NCBI GenBank assembly: GCA_963748205.1
Contig: CAVVIB010000016.1
Span: 1-64,000, forward strand
Length of the DNA: 64,000 nt
Origin: JAIBJN01 sp963748205
GTDB lineage: Bacteria > Actinomycetota > Thermoleophilia > Gaiellales > Gaiellaceae
Direction: 5' to 3'
Below are positions 1 to 10,669 of this stretch, one piece after another. The position numbers and the translations under genes were made by a program. Numbering within the stretch: position 1 is the first letter of the stretch; every line of letters begins with the position of its first letter. Below the pieces are notes generated by a model that did not search any database, was not told the DNA's origin, and saw nothing but the letters and a program-made list of their open reading frames with translations.

Positions 1-1
1 C

Positions 2-2518
<2,517 letters not shown>

Positions 2519-2536
2519 CCCGCAGCGGCGCACGGC

Positions 2537-2926
2537 ATGCCGCTGATCGAGTACGAGGATGCCTCGCCCGAGGTTCGGGCGGTCTACGACGACATCATGG
2601 AGACCCGGCAGGTGGACTGGGTCAACAACTTCTGGAAGGCGCTCGCGGTCGACCCCGTGTCGCTGAGGCGCACGTGGGAGTCGGTCAAGGAGGTCATGGC
2701 GCCGGGCGCGCTCGACCCGCTGACCAAGGAGCTCCTCTACGTGGCCGTGTCGGTCACGAACGGCTGTGAGTACTGCATCGCCTCCCATACGGCGTCGGCC
2801 CGCAAGAAGGGCATGACCGACGACCAGCTCGCCGAGCTCCTGGCTGTCGTGGGCATGGCGAACGAGACGAACGCACTCGCGACCGGGTACGGCGTGCCGG
2901 TCGACGACGCCTTCCGCCGCGAATAG
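2537..2926 (+). CDS. AhpD-like carboxymuconolactone decarboxylase family protein
   Basis: A 129-residue helical protein of the CMD/AhpD family, whose members often act as thiol peroxidase-type antioxidant enzymes. The segment NGCEYCIASH gives the redox CxxC pair followed by the proton-relay His, as in AhpD. It begins 18 nt after the clpC stop, so it is probably cotranscribed with clpC, which would place a redox protein with the proteostasis machine. The actual substrate cannot be told from the sequence. A hairpin terminator follows directly. Confidence 0.85.
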   Translation: MPLIEYEDASPEVRAVYDDIMETRQVDWVNNFWKALAVDPVSLRRTWESVKEVMAPGALDPLTKELLYVAVSVTNGCEYCIASHTASARKKGMTDDQLAELLAVVGMANETNALATGYGVPVDDAFRRE

Positions 2927-2928
2927 AG

Positions 2929-2952
2929 AAGGCGGCCCTTTCGGGCCGCCTT
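2929..2952. terminator. Bidirectional hairpin terminator
   Basis: Perfect 10-bp inverted repeat, AAGGCGGCCC and GGGCCGCCTT around the loop TTTC. It lies between the convergent AhpD-like gene and the proline-rich membrane protein gene, and can serve both. Confidence 0.75.
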
Positions 2953-2958
2953 CGGGTG

Positions 2959-3639
2959 TCAGCTCGTCCGCTCGCCGGGAGCGTCCGGCGGAGTCGGCGG
3001 AGGCTCCGTGTCGGGAGCCGGGGAAGGCGGCTCCGGTGACGGCGCGGGGGGAGGGGGAGTCGGGTCGGGCGACGGCGGAGCCGGTGGCTCGGGCGCCGGA
3101 GGTGCAGGCTCGGGCGCCGGCGGTGCAGGCTCGGGAGCCGGAGCCGGCGGTTCGGGCGCAGGCGTGGTCGCTGCGGCGGTCTCGCCCGGGCTCGTCGTCG
3201 CGGCGTCCTTCAGGCCGGAGGCCTCGCTCTTGAGCGTGTCGACGCCGCCTGCCTCCTGGATGTTCAGCCACGCTCCGATCGCGATGATCGCGGCGAGGAC
3301 GAGGCCCACGTAGGCCCAGAAGTTCGTGAACTCGTCGTCGAGGATCTTGATCAGAGCGAAGAGCAGGATCACCAGCGCGAGGAGGGCGCCCAGCATCGCG
3401 TCGGAGACCGGCAGGTTGATCTCGACGCCGGCCAGCTTCGCGACGAACCAGGCGACAAGCAGCACGGTGAGGAGCCCGAGCACGACGCCCCAGAAGCCGT
3501 GCCAGGCGTTCTGGGATGCCTCGATCCCGAATTCCTCCACCTCCACCTGCTGCCAGGCGAAGAACGTGTCGATCAACAGCAGGGCTCCCGCGACGAGCAT
3601 GACCTTGCTGCCCCGCGAAAGCGCGTTGAACCTCTCCAA
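2959..3639 (-). CDS. Membrane protein with proline-rich C-terminal tail, unknown function
   Basis: I choose the TTG at 3639 because an AAGGAGG ribosome binding site sits 7 nt before it; longer starts upstream lack one. The 226-residue product starts MERFNALSRGSK, then has four hydrophobic segments (for example VMLVAGALLLI, FWGVVLGLLTVLLVAWFVA, MLGALLALVILLFALI and FWAYVGLVLAAIIAIGAWL). It ends in about 80 residues made almost wholly of Pro, Ala, Glu and Ser, including repeats of PAPEP. The tail is probably extended and could cross or contact the cell wall (inference). No enzymatic motif is visible. Confidence 0.75.
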   Translation of the reverse strand: MERFNALSRGSKVMLVAGALLLIDTFFAWQQVEVEEFGIEASQNAWHGFWGVVLGLLTVLLVAWFVAKLAGVEINLPVSDAMLGALLALVILLFALIKILDDEFTNFWAYVGLVLAAIIAIGAWLNIQEAGGVDTLKSEASGLKDAATTSPGETAAATTPAPEPPAPAPEPAPPAPEPAPPAPEPPAPPSPDPTPPPPAPSPEPPSPAPDTEPPPTPPDAPGERTS

Positions 3640-3808
3640 GGCTCGGCCTCCTTCTCGAAATGATTGGCGCGAGAGGTTTTCCGGCGCGGGCGCCCGTTTC
3701 CTCCCCGTATCGTGCATCTCGGCACGAGTCGTCTGAACGCCCCGCAAGAGGGCGGTTCCGGCGCGCACTCGTCACGAATCCGCGCGCTTCGGCGTCGGAC
3801 CGCCTCCA

Positions 3809-3814
3809 TAGACT
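3809..3814 (+). promoter_or_regulatory. Putative -10 element of radA
   Basis: TAGACT ends 9 nt before the radA ATG and there is no Shine-Dalgarno sequence, which fits a leaderless or nearly leaderless transcript. No convincing -35 is seen. Confidence 0.4.
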
Positions 3815-3823
3815 GGTTCGCCC

Positions 3824-5185
3824 ATGGCGAAGGCGGCCGTTCAGCACGCGTGCTCGGAGTGCGGGTACACGACGGGCAAGTGGCTCGGGCGCTGCCCTGC
3901 CTGCGACGGCTGGGGGACCTTCGTCGAGGAGCGCGCGCTCGCCGCCGCTCCCGGCGTCCGCGGCGCGGCGGCGGCCGGCAAGCCTCTCCTTCGGCTCGTC
4001 GAGGTCGAGACCGCCGACGCCGAGCGGATCGCGACCGGCGTGCCGGAGCTCGACCGCGTGCTCGGCGGCGGTCTCGTCCCGGCCTCGCTCGTCCTCGTCT
4101 CGGGCGACCCGGGGATCGGCAAGTCCACGCTCCTGCTCATGGCGCTGCGCTCCCTCTCGCGCGAGCACAAGGTCGTGCTCGTCACGGGCGAGGAGTCCTC
4201 CGCGCAGGTGAAGCTGCGCGCAGACCGGCTGGGCGGGGCCGGCGACGTGCACATCCTGGCCGAGACGAATCTGGACGAGGTCTGCGCGACCCTCGAGCGC
4301 GAGCGGCCGGAGGTGTGCGTGGTCGACTCCGTGCAGACGCTCTACGCGCCGGAGCTCGGGTCCGCGCCGGGGTCGGTCGGCCAGGTGCGGGAGGCCGCGG
4401 GCCGATTCCTGCGAGTCTCGAAGGAGCAGGGCATCGCCACGTTCCTCGTCGGCCACGTCACGAAGGAAGGCGCCGTCGCCGGCCCGCGCGTGCTCGAGCA
4501 TCTCGTGGACTGCGTCCTCCACTTCGAGGGCGATCGCTATCGCTCCCACCGGATCCTGCGCGCGGTCAAGAACCGCTTCGGCTCGACGAACGAGCTCGGC
4601 GTCTTCGAGATGACCTCCGAGGGCCTCGTCGCGGTCGAGGACCCGTCGGAGCTGTTCGGCCGCCCCGACGACGACCAGCCGGGCTCGGCCGTCGTCTGCA
4701 CGATCGAGGGCACCCGCCCGCTCCTGCTCGAGATCCAGGCGCTCGTCTCGCCGACGGACCTGGCCATGCCGCGCCGGGTCGGCACCGGGGTCGATCCCAA
4801 GCGCCTCTCGATGATCGTCGCGGTCCTCGGGCGCCACGCCGGCCTCGCCCTGGGGCAGGCGGACGTCTTCGTCAACGTCGCCGGCGGCGTCAGGATCGAC
4901 GAGCCGGGCGCCGATCTCGGCGTCGCGCTGGCCATCGGCTCGGCCGCCCGCGCCGTTCCTGTCAAGGCCGGAACGGCGTGCTTCGGCGAGATCGGGCTGA
5001 CGGGCCGCGTTCGCCCTGTCAGTCAGGCAGAGCGACGACTCGCCGAGTGCGCGAAGCTGGGGTTCTCGGAGGCCCTCGTTCCGGACGGCACGGAGTCCCG
5101 TGGCAGAATGCGCCTGACAGCAGCGGCTTCGCTGCGACAGGCGATCACGGCGGGGCTCGATGCGAGCGGATCCTCGGAAGGATAA
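3824..5185 (+). CDS. radA: DNA repair protein RadA
   Basis: RecA-like ATPase that aids branch migration during recombinational repair. The 453-residue protein has the family layout: N-terminal C4 zinc finger (CSECGYTTGKWLGRCPAC, residues about 10-27), RecA-like core with Walker A GDPGIGKST (about 92-100), the RadA-specific KNRFGS motif (about 249), and a C-terminal Lon-protease-like domain. The gene overlaps disA by 26 nt, so the two are translationally coupled. DisA and RadA interact functionally in Bacillus (known), which makes the tight overlap meaningful. Confidence 0.97.
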   Translation: MAKAAVQHACSECGYTTGKWLGRCPACDGWGTFVEERALAAAPGVRGAAAAGKPLLRLVEVETADAERIATGVPELDRVLGGGLVPASLVLVSGDPGIGKSTLLLMALRSLSREHKVVLVTGEESSAQVKLRADRLGGAGDVHILAETNLDEVCATLERERPEVCVVDSVQTLYAPELGSAPGSVGQVREAAGRFLRVSKEQGIATFLVGHVTKEGAVAGPRVLEHLVDCVLHFEGDRYRSHRILRAVKNRFGSTNELGVFEMTSEGLVAVEDPSELFGRPDDDQPGSAVVCTIEGTRPLLLEIQALVSPTDLAMPRRVGTGVDPKRLSMIVAVLGRHAGLALGQADVFVNVAGGVRIDEPGADLGVALAIGSAARAVPVKAGTACFGEIGLTGRVRPVSQAERRLAECAKLGFSEALVPDGTESRGRMRLTAAASLRQAITAGLDASGSSEG

Positions 5186-6245
5186 GACCCTCCTCTCGGC
5201 GCTCAAGCAGGTGGCGCCCGGAACGCCCCTTCGCTCGGGGATCGACGACATCATCCGCGCCGAGCACGGCGCCCTCATCGTCATCGGGGATCCCAACGAG
5301 CTCGCGTTCCTCTTCTCGGGCGGGATGCGGCTCGACCTGCCGCTGACCTCCCAGCTTCTCTATGAGCTGGCGAAGATGGACGGTGCGATCGTGATCAGCA
5401 GCGATCTCCAGAAGCTCGTGTACGCGAACGTCCAGCTGATGCCCGACGCGTCGATCCAGACCAGCGAGACGGGGACGCGCCACCGGACCGCCGAGCGCGT
5501 CGCGAAGCAGACGGACGCGCTCGTGGTCTCGATCTCCCAGCAGCGCGAGACGGTCACCGTCTTCGTCGGCGACCTCCGCTACCAGCTCGGCGAGATTTCG
5601 GACACCCTCGCGCGCACGAACCAGGCGCTGGGGACGCTGGAGACCTACCGGACGCGTCTCGACCAGGGGCTCACCCGCCTGACCGCGCTCGAGTTTCAGA
5701 GCGCCGTCGTCCTCGACGACGTGCTGATCGTGCTCCAGCGCGCCGAGATGACGACCCGCATGGCCGAGGAGATCGAGCGCAACTGCGTCGAGCTCGGCGA
5801 GGAGGGCCGGCTCATCCGCATGCAGCTCGACGAGCTGATGGAGGACGTCCCCCGCGAGAAGGCCGCCGTCGTCTACGACTACGAGGCTTCCGGCGACCCC
5901 GCCTCGTCCTCGACGGTGCTCGAGCGCCTCGCGAAGATCGACTACGCGCACCTGCACGAGTTCGAGGAGCTGGCCGAGCTGCTCGGGTACGGCCGGGACA
6001 CGAACCCGCTCGACCTGAGCGTGCAGCCGCGCGGCTACCGCGTGCTCTCGCGCGTCCCGCGGCTGCCGGACTCCGTCATCCGGCACGTCGTGCGCGACTT
6101 CGGGAGCCTCGACGCGGTCGTCCGGGCGAGCCATCGCGAGCTGGAGGCCGTCGATGGGGTGGGGTCCGTGCGCGCCCGGGAGATCCGGGAGGGTCTGCGG
6201 CGCCTCCAGGAGCACAATCTCGTCGATCGCTACCTTCAGCTCTAG
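5160..6245 (+). CDS. disA: DNA integrity scanning diadenylate cyclase DisA
   Basis: Makes c-di-AMP from two ATP and scans DNA for branched structures. The 361-residue protein shows the DAC domain with both signature motifs, DGAIVIS (about 75) and GTRHRTAER (about 107), then the helical spine and a C-terminal HhH domain (SLDAVVRASHRELEAVDGVG region). Length matches the family. The ATG at 5160 lies inside the end of radA. A gap of 165 nt separates it from carD. Confidence 0.97.
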   Translation: MRADPRKDKTLLSALKQVAPGTPLRSGIDDIIRAEHGALIVIGDPNELAFLFSGGMRLDLPLTSQLLYELAKMDGAIVISSDLQKLVYANVQLMPDASIQTSETGTRHRTAERVAKQTDALVVSISQQRETVTVFVGDLRYQLGEISDTLARTNQALGTLETYRTRLDQGLTRLTALEFQSAVVLDDVLIVLQRAEMTTRMAEEIERNCVELGEEGRLIRMQLDELMEDVPREKAAVVYDYEASGDPASSSTVLERLAKIDYAHLHEFEELAELLGYGRDTNPLDLSVQPRGYRVLSRVPRLPDSVIRHVVRDFGSLDAVVRASHRELEAVDGVGSVRAREIREGLRRLQEHNLVDRYLQL

Positions 6246-6303
6246 GCCCGGTGGGCGGCCGTTTACGCCCTCTTCACCACTGGTGCAGAGCCGAAAAGGC
6301 CGC

Positions 6304-6338
6304 AAAAGTTAGCTTTTCAAGCGGGTTTTCGGTACAAT
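6304..6338 (+). promoter_or_regulatory. carD promoter region with palindrome
   Basis: TACAAT at 6333-6338 is a near-consensus -10 in otherwise GC-rich DNA. About 16 nt upstream lies the perfect inverted repeat AAAAG-TTAG-CTTTT (6304-6317), which covers the -35 position and could be an operator. This implies a start near 6345 and a leader of about 65 nt. Confidence 0.5.
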
Positions 6339-6370
6339 GGCAGAGTTCCGCAGGTGTTCGCAGGCGTCTC

Positions 6371-6390
6371 GGGCGCCTTTTGTTGCGCCC
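6371..6390 (+). other. Hairpin in carD 5' leader
   Basis: Perfect 6-bp stem, GGGCGC and GCGCCC around CTTTTGTT, located 20 nt before the carD start codon and just ahead of the ribosome binding site. It may modulate carD mRNA stability or translation. Confidence 0.35.
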
Positions 6391-6410
6391 GCGTTCAAGA
6401 GGAGGAGAGG

Positions 6411-6902
6411 TTGTACAAAGTCGGCGATAAGGTCGTCTATCCCCACCACGGCGCTGGAACAGTGGTGAAGAAGGAGACAAGGACGATTCTGGGCCAGGAA
6501 CGCGAGTACCTGACCATCAAGATCCTCCACAACGACATGACCGTGAACGTCCCGACCGAGAACGCCGACCGCGTGGGCCTTCGCAAGGTGATCGACGAGG
6601 AGATGGTCGAGCGCGTCGTGAAGGTGCTGCACGGGAACGGGACGAAGATGCCGAAGAACTGGAACCGGCGCTTCAAGTACAACCGCGACAAGATGAAGAC
6701 GGGCGACATCTTCGAGCTCGCGGAGGTCGTGCGGAACCTCTCCCTGCGCGACCAGGAGAAGGGCCTTTCCACCGGCGAGAAGCAGATGTTCGTGAAGGCG
6801 AAGAAGATCCTCGCCTCCGAGCTGATGTACGCGAAGGCGATGGACGAGGACGAGGCAGCGGTCTGGCTCGACGAAGAGCTGGACTCGGTCGCCACGGTCT
6901 AA
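6411..6902 (+). CDS. carD: CarD/CdnL family RNA polymerase-binding transcription regulator
   Basis: Binds the RNA polymerase beta subunit and stabilises open complexes at rRNA and housekeeping promoters. The TTG at 6411 is chosen because GGAGG sits 5 nt upstream and the product then begins MYKVGDKVVYPHHGAG, the classical start of the CarD Tudor-like domain; a longer in-frame start at 6354 is unlikely. The 163-residue length fits CdnL. The rest is the helical DNA-binding domain (WNRRFKYNRDKMKTGD, then LSTGEKQMFVKAKKIL). It has its own promoter. Confidence 0.95.
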   Translation: MYKVGDKVVYPHHGAGTVVKKETRTILGQEREYLTIKILHNDMTVNVPTENADRVGLRKVIDEEMVERVVKVLHGNGTKMPKNWNRRFKYNRDKMKTGDIFELAEVVRNLSLRDQEKGLSTGEKQMFVKAKKILASELMYAKAMDEDEAAVWLDEELDSVATV

Positions 6903-6950
6903 GTCCGCCTAGCTGCGCCGCACCGCCACGGCCGTAGGCATCCTTTCCGG

Positions 6951-7841
6951 ATGCTCCTTCGTGCCCTGCTCGTCGCCTGCCTTACCGTTGCGCTGGCCGT
7001 CGGCTGCTCCGGGGACGACGGCACCGCGGACGACGACGAGCCGGCGGCGGTTCCCTCCGCGTTCACGGAGATCGTCCGCGGAGAGCTCGTCCGCGCGGGC
7101 TTCGACATCGAGCCCGCCACCGACCTCGAGCTGACGGCGCAGCGGGGCCCGAACCGGGTGGAGGTCGACCTGCACGAGGCCTTCGAGCGCGTCGAGGACG
7201 ACCCCGGCTCCCAGGACGCGATCGTCGACGAAGTGGTCGCGGACACGCAGGAGCGCGCCGAGACCGGCCTCGGCGAGGTGTCCTTCGAGGATGCGCGCGA
7301 CGACCTCATGCCGCTCCTCAAGGCGCGCTTCCAGATCCGGAGGTTCGGCTTCGAAGCCGCCGAGACGAAGCAGCCGGCGAACCTGGCGACGGTCTACGCC
7401 GTCGACTCCGACGACGGGTTCACGATCGTCACGCCCGAAGACGTCGAGCGCTGGGGGACGACCGTGGAGGAGATCGACCGGATCGCGCTCGACAACCTCC
7501 TGCGCCAGACGAACGAGGAGGAGCCGCTCCTGTGCGAGCCCACGGGGCCGGGAGGCCAGGAGCTCTGCGGCTGGGCGTCGGGCGACGGCTACGACGCCAC
7601 GCGTATGATCGTGCCCGAGCTCCGGCGCCAGATCCGCGAGGAGTACGGAAACGACGAGCCGGTTGCCTACGCCGTGCCCGAAGAGCACATCTACGTTGCG
7701 CTTCCTCTCAACGCCCTGCAGCGCACGAACCTGATGCGGCCGTTCCGCCTCAAGCTTCAGCGCGACTTCCAGATGTCCGAGGACCCGCTCAGCCCGGAGG
7801 TCTTCGTCGAGGAGAACGGCGAGCTCGTCGTGCTCGAGTGA
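6951..7841 (+). CDS. Putative lipoprotein, possibly DUF1444/YtpQ-like
   Basis: A 296-residue protein whose N-terminus (MLLRALLVACLTVALAVGC) is a lipoprotein signal with the lipobox LAVGC, so it is likely exported and lipid-anchored. After an Asp-rich linker come two alpha/beta parts. The late segment with YDATRMIVPELRR followed by VAYAVPEEHIYVALPLNA reminds me of the DUF1444 (YtpQ) family, but I cannot confirm this. Its stop overlaps the ispD GTG (GTGA). Placed between carD and ispD, it has no evident link to isoprenoid synthesis. Confidence 0.7.
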   Translation: MLLRALLVACLTVALAVGCSGDDGTADDDEPAAVPSAFTEIVRGELVRAGFDIEPATDLELTAQRGPNRVEVDLHEAFERVEDDPGSQDAIVDEVVADTQERAETGLGEVSFEDARDDLMPLLKARFQIRRFGFEAAETKQPANLATVYAVDSDDGFTIVTPEDVERWGTTVEEIDRIALDNLLRQTNEEEPLLCEPTGPGGQELCGWASGDGYDATRMIVPELRRQIREEYGNDEPVAYAVPEEHIYVALPLNALQRTNLMRPFRLKLQRDFQMSEDPLSPEVFVEENGELVVLE

Positions 7842-8524
7842 GCGCGGAGACCGGCGTCTGGGCCGTCCTCGTGGCCGCCGGACGGGGCGAGCGCTTCGGC
7901 GGCAACCGGCCCAAGGCCTTTGCCAAGCTCAACGACCGTCCTCTGCTCGCGGAGAGCCTCGAGCGCCTCGACCGCTCGGACTGGATCGAGTCCATCGTCA
8001 TCGTCGCGCCTCCGGAATGGGAGGAGCCCAGCATCCTCGTCGCGGAGGAGCTCTCGGCCGGGAAGGTGCACTCCGCGGTCACGGGCGGCTCCACGCGCGC
8101 CGAGTCGGTCCGTGCCGGGCTCGAGGACGTCCCCGAGGACGCAGCGGTCGTGCTCGTGCACGACGCCGCGCGCCCGATCCTCCCCGACGATGTCGTCGAG
8201 CGCGTGGTCAGCGGCCTCGAGGAGGGCTGGGACGCGGTCGCGCCGGGCCTCCGCGTTGCGGACACCGTCAAGCGCGCCGACGGCGATGCGGTCCTCGAGA
8301 CGGTCGACCGCACCGGCCTCGTCGCCGTCCAGACGCCGCAGGCGTTCATGGCCGACGTGCTGCGCCGCGCGCATGCATCCGGAGGAGACGCGACCGACTG
8401 CGCCGGGCTCGTGGAGGCCGCCGGCGGCCGCGTGCGGATCGTCGAGGGCGACCCCCGGCTCCTCAAGGTGACGACGCAGGCCGACCTCGATTTCGCCGAG
8501 GCTCTCCTGAGGGCCGAGGCTTGA
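7838..8524 (+). CDS. ispD: 2-C-methyl-D-erythritol 4-phosphate cytidylyltransferase IspD
   Basis: Third step of the MEP isoprenoid pathway: MEP plus CTP to CDP-ME. The GTG at 7838 overlaps the previous stop and gives a 228-residue product. It shows the nucleotide-binding start VLVAAGRGERFGGNRPKAF (about 10-28), the VHDAARP motif (about 107), and VQTPQAF (about 168). All are IspD signatures. It overlaps the next gene by TTGA and lies in an operon with ispF. Confidence 0.96.
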   Translation: MSAETGVWAVLVAAGRGERFGGNRPKAFAKLNDRPLLAESLERLDRSDWIESIVIVAPPEWEEPSILVAEELSAGKVHSAVTGGSTRAESVRAGLEDVPEDAAVVLVHDAARPILPDDVVERVVSGLEEGWDAVAPGLRVADTVKRADGDAVLETVDRTGLVAVQTPQAFMADVLRRAHASGGDATDCAGLVEAAGGRVRIVEGDPRLLKVTTQADLDFAEALLRAEA

Positions 8525-9348
8525 TCGTCGATTACCACATGCACCTGCGAGGCCCCGCGAACGGCCGCGAGGGGCCGGTCGAGCTGACCGTCGACGCGGT
8601 CGAGCGCTTCATCGAGCAGGCGGAGGCGCGCGGTGTGGACGAGATCGGCTTCACCGAGCACATGTACTACTTCCGCCAGACCGAGGCGCTCCTCGGGCAT
8701 CCCTACCACCGCTCGCGCGTGGCTCACGACCTCGACGATTACTGCGGCACGATCGTCGCCGCCAAGGAGCGCGGGCTCCCGGTCAAGCTCGGGCTCGAGC
8801 TCGAGTGGCTGCCCGGTCGCGACGGCGAGCTCGCCGAGATCCTCGAGCCGTACCCCTGGGACTATCTACTCGGGTCGGTGCACCTGATCGAGGGCGAGGC
8901 GGTCGACATGGAGCCGGGCCTGTGGGACGAGATGTCAGTCGAGGACGTCTGGCAGCGTTACTTCGAGGCCCTCGGCGATCTCGCGGGGAGCGGGCTCGCG
9001 GACGTCCTCGCCCATCCGGACCTGGTGAAGATCTTCGGGCGCCGCCCGCCTGCCGAGACCGTCGAGGAGTGCCACGAGCGTGCGGCAGCCGCCATCGGCG
9101 CCGCCGATGTCGCCGTCGAGGTCTCCACGGCGGGCTTGCGCAAGCCGGTCGGCGAGCTCTATCCCGATGCCGGCTTCCTGGCGCGCTGCCATGAGCGCGG
9201 CGTCGGGGCCACGCTCGCCTCCGACGCGCACGTGGCCCAGGACGTCGGCCGCGACTTCGACGCGGGCCTCGAGCACCTCCGCGCCGCCGGCTACGAGACC
9301 GTGACCGTCTTCGAGGGCCGCTCGTCCCGCCAGGAGCCCCTCGGATGA
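8521..9348 (+). CDS. PHP-domain phosphoesterase, histidinol-phosphatase-like
   Basis: A 275-residue PHP-family metal-dependent phosphoesterase starting at a TTG that overlaps the ispD stop. Metal ligands appear in order: DYHMH (residues about 4-8), TEHM (about 44), GLELEW (about 88), SVHL (about 119), AHPDLVKIFG (about 161) and ASDAH (about 236). Its closest look is HisK-type histidinol phosphatase. No other his gene is near, and it sits between ispD and ispF, so the true substrate is open. Confidence 0.85.
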   Translation: MIVDYHMHLRGPANGREGPVELTVDAVERFIEQAEARGVDEIGFTEHMYYFRQTEALLGHPYHRSRVAHDLDDYCGTIVAAKERGLPVKLGLELEWLPGRDGELAEILEPYPWDYLLGSVHLIEGEAVDMEPGLWDEMSVEDVWQRYFEALGDLAGSGLADVLAHPDLVKIFGRRPPAETVEECHERAAAAIGAADVAVEVSTAGLRKPVGELYPDAGFLARCHERGVGATLASDAHVAQDVGRDFDAGLEHLRAAGYETVTVFEGRSSRQEPLG

Positions 9349-9827
9349 GCGACTTCCGAGTCGGCATCGGCGTCGACGCGCACGCCTTCTCCGACGGCGC
9401 GGCGCTCGTCGTCGGCGGCGTCGGGATCCCGGGCGAGGCCGGGCTCGCCGGCCATTCGGACGGCGACGTCGTCGCGCACGCGCTCGTGGACGCCGTCCTC
9501 GGCGCGGCCGCGCTCGGCGACATCGGGAGCTTCTTCCCCTCGGACGAGGCGGAATGGGAGGGCGCGTCCTCGCTCCTCTTCCTCGAGCGGGCGATGGCGG
9601 CCGTGCGCGAGGCCGGCTTCGATCTCGTCAACGCCGACTGCGTCCTCGTCGGCGAGCGCCCGCGCATCGCGCCGCTGCGGGCGGAGATGGAGCAGCGTCT
9701 GGCCGGAGCGCTCGGAGTCGAGCCGGGCCAGGTGACCGTGCGTGCCACGACGACCGACGGCCTCGGCTTCACGGGCCGCGGCGAGGGCCTCGCGGCCCAG
9801 GCGATCGCGCTCCTCCGGCGCGGCTAG
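9345..9827 (+). CDS. ispF: 2-C-methyl-D-erythritol 2,4-cyclodiphosphate synthase IspF
   Basis: Forms MEcPP in the MEP pathway as a zinc-dependent trimer. The 160-residue protein contains GIGVDAHAF (about 6-14) with metal ligands Asp and His, GHSDGDVVAHALVDA (about 34) with the third His, GDIGSFFPSDE (about 56), and the C-terminal TTTDGLGFTGRGEG. It overlaps the preceding gene by ATGA. Its TAG stop overlaps the mutY stop from the other strand in a CTAG. Confidence 0.97.
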   Translation: MSDFRVGIGVDAHAFSDGAALVVGGVGIPGEAGLAGHSDGDVVAHALVDAVLGAAALGDIGSFFPSDEAEWEGASSLLFLERAMAAVREAGFDLVNADCVLVGERPRIAPLRAEMEQRLAGALGVEPGQVTVRATTTDGLGFTGRGEGLAAQAIALLRRG

Positions 9828-10600
9828 GCCGGGAGCTGCACCGAGCCGTCGACGACGGCGACGAGCCCGTCGCGCTCGAGCGAGAGCACGGCGTCCGCGT
9901 CGAGCTCGACGGCCGCCCGCGGCTCGGCGGCCACTGCCCGCAGGACGCGGGCGCGCCGCTGCCGGAATGAGCCCTCGAAGCGCCCTTGCTTCCGCAGCGG
10001 CTCGTAGCGCCTGCCCCGCGAGGGACACCCCTCCGCAAGGGGACACACGCCGCAGCGTGGGATGCGGGCGAGGCAGACCGTCGCGCCCAGGTCCATGAGT
10101 GCCTGCCCGCACGCCGGCCCGAACCGGTGGCCGGTCCGCTCCTGGACGCGGCGCACGTTCGTGTCCTCCGGGAGCACTGGCTCCCCGAGCGCGAACGCCG
10201 CGACCGCATCCGCCGTGTAGCGCCCGACACCGGGAAGCTCCGTCAGGTCCTCGGGCCACCCCTGCTCGGCGACCTGCCGCGCGGCGCGGTGAAGGGTGAC
10301 CGCCCGCCGGTTGTACCCGAGCCCCTGCCACTCGCGGATCACGTCGCCCGGTGTCGCCGTGGCCAGCGTCTCCACGGTCGGCCAGCGCTCGAGCCAGGCG
10401 AGGTACCGCGGCACGACGCGCTCCACCTGCGTCTGCTGCAGCATCACCTCGGAGACGAGAATCGCGTACGGATCGCGCGTGCGACGCCAGGGGAGGTCGC
10501 GCCCGTTGGCCTCGAACCACGCCAGGAGCCCGTCGTCCACGAAGGCGAGCGTAGAGGGTGAGAGGGACGCTCCGCGGACTTTTCCGACCCGTGAGGGCAT
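9824..10600 (-). CDS. mutY: A/G-specific adenine DNA glycosylase MutY (short form)
   Basis: Removes adenine mispaired with 8-oxoG. The 258-residue protein has the catalytic Glu region SEVMLQQTQVERV (about 50), the helix-hairpin-helix LPGVGRYTADAV (about 122), the catalytic Asp in EDTNVRR, and four iron-sulfur cysteines spaced C-x6-C-x2-C-x5-C (CLARIPRCGVCPLAEGC). It lacks most of the C-terminal NUDIX-like 8-oxoG recognition domain, as in some compact actinobacterial forms. The exact start is uncertain; an internal start near SPSTLAFVDDG is possible. Confidence 0.93.
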   Translation of the reverse strand: MPSRVGKVRGASLSPSTLAFVDDGLLAWFEANGRDLPWRRTRDPYAILVSEVMLQQTQVERVVPRYLAWLERWPTVETLATATPGDVIREWQGLGYNRRAVTLHRAARQVAEQGWPEDLTELPGVGRYTADAVAAFALGEPVLPEDTNVRRVQERTGHRFGPACGQALMDLGATVCLARIPRCGVCPLAEGCPSRGRRYEPLRKQGRFEGSFRQRRARVLRAVAAEPRAAVELDADAVLSLERDGLVAVVDGSVQLPA

Positions 10601-10617
10601 CTCCAGTGCACCTGGCC

Positions 10618-10661
10618 TAGACTCGACCGCGCCGAGCCACTGTCGGCACGGCGGAAGGAGG
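10618..10661 (+). promoter_or_regulatory. Promoter -10 and ribosome binding site of the FAD oxidase gene
   Basis: TAGACT at 10618-10623 is a plausible -10. The strong AAGGAGG at 10655-10661 lies 8 nt before the GTG at 10670 and decides that start. Confidence 0.5.
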
Positions 10662-10669
10662 TATCCCCC

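Noticed and set aside
3008..3313. Gly/Ala/Ser-rich plus-strand frame
   Set aside because: It is the reverse complement of the proline-rich tail of the membrane protein, which has a good start and ribosome binding site.
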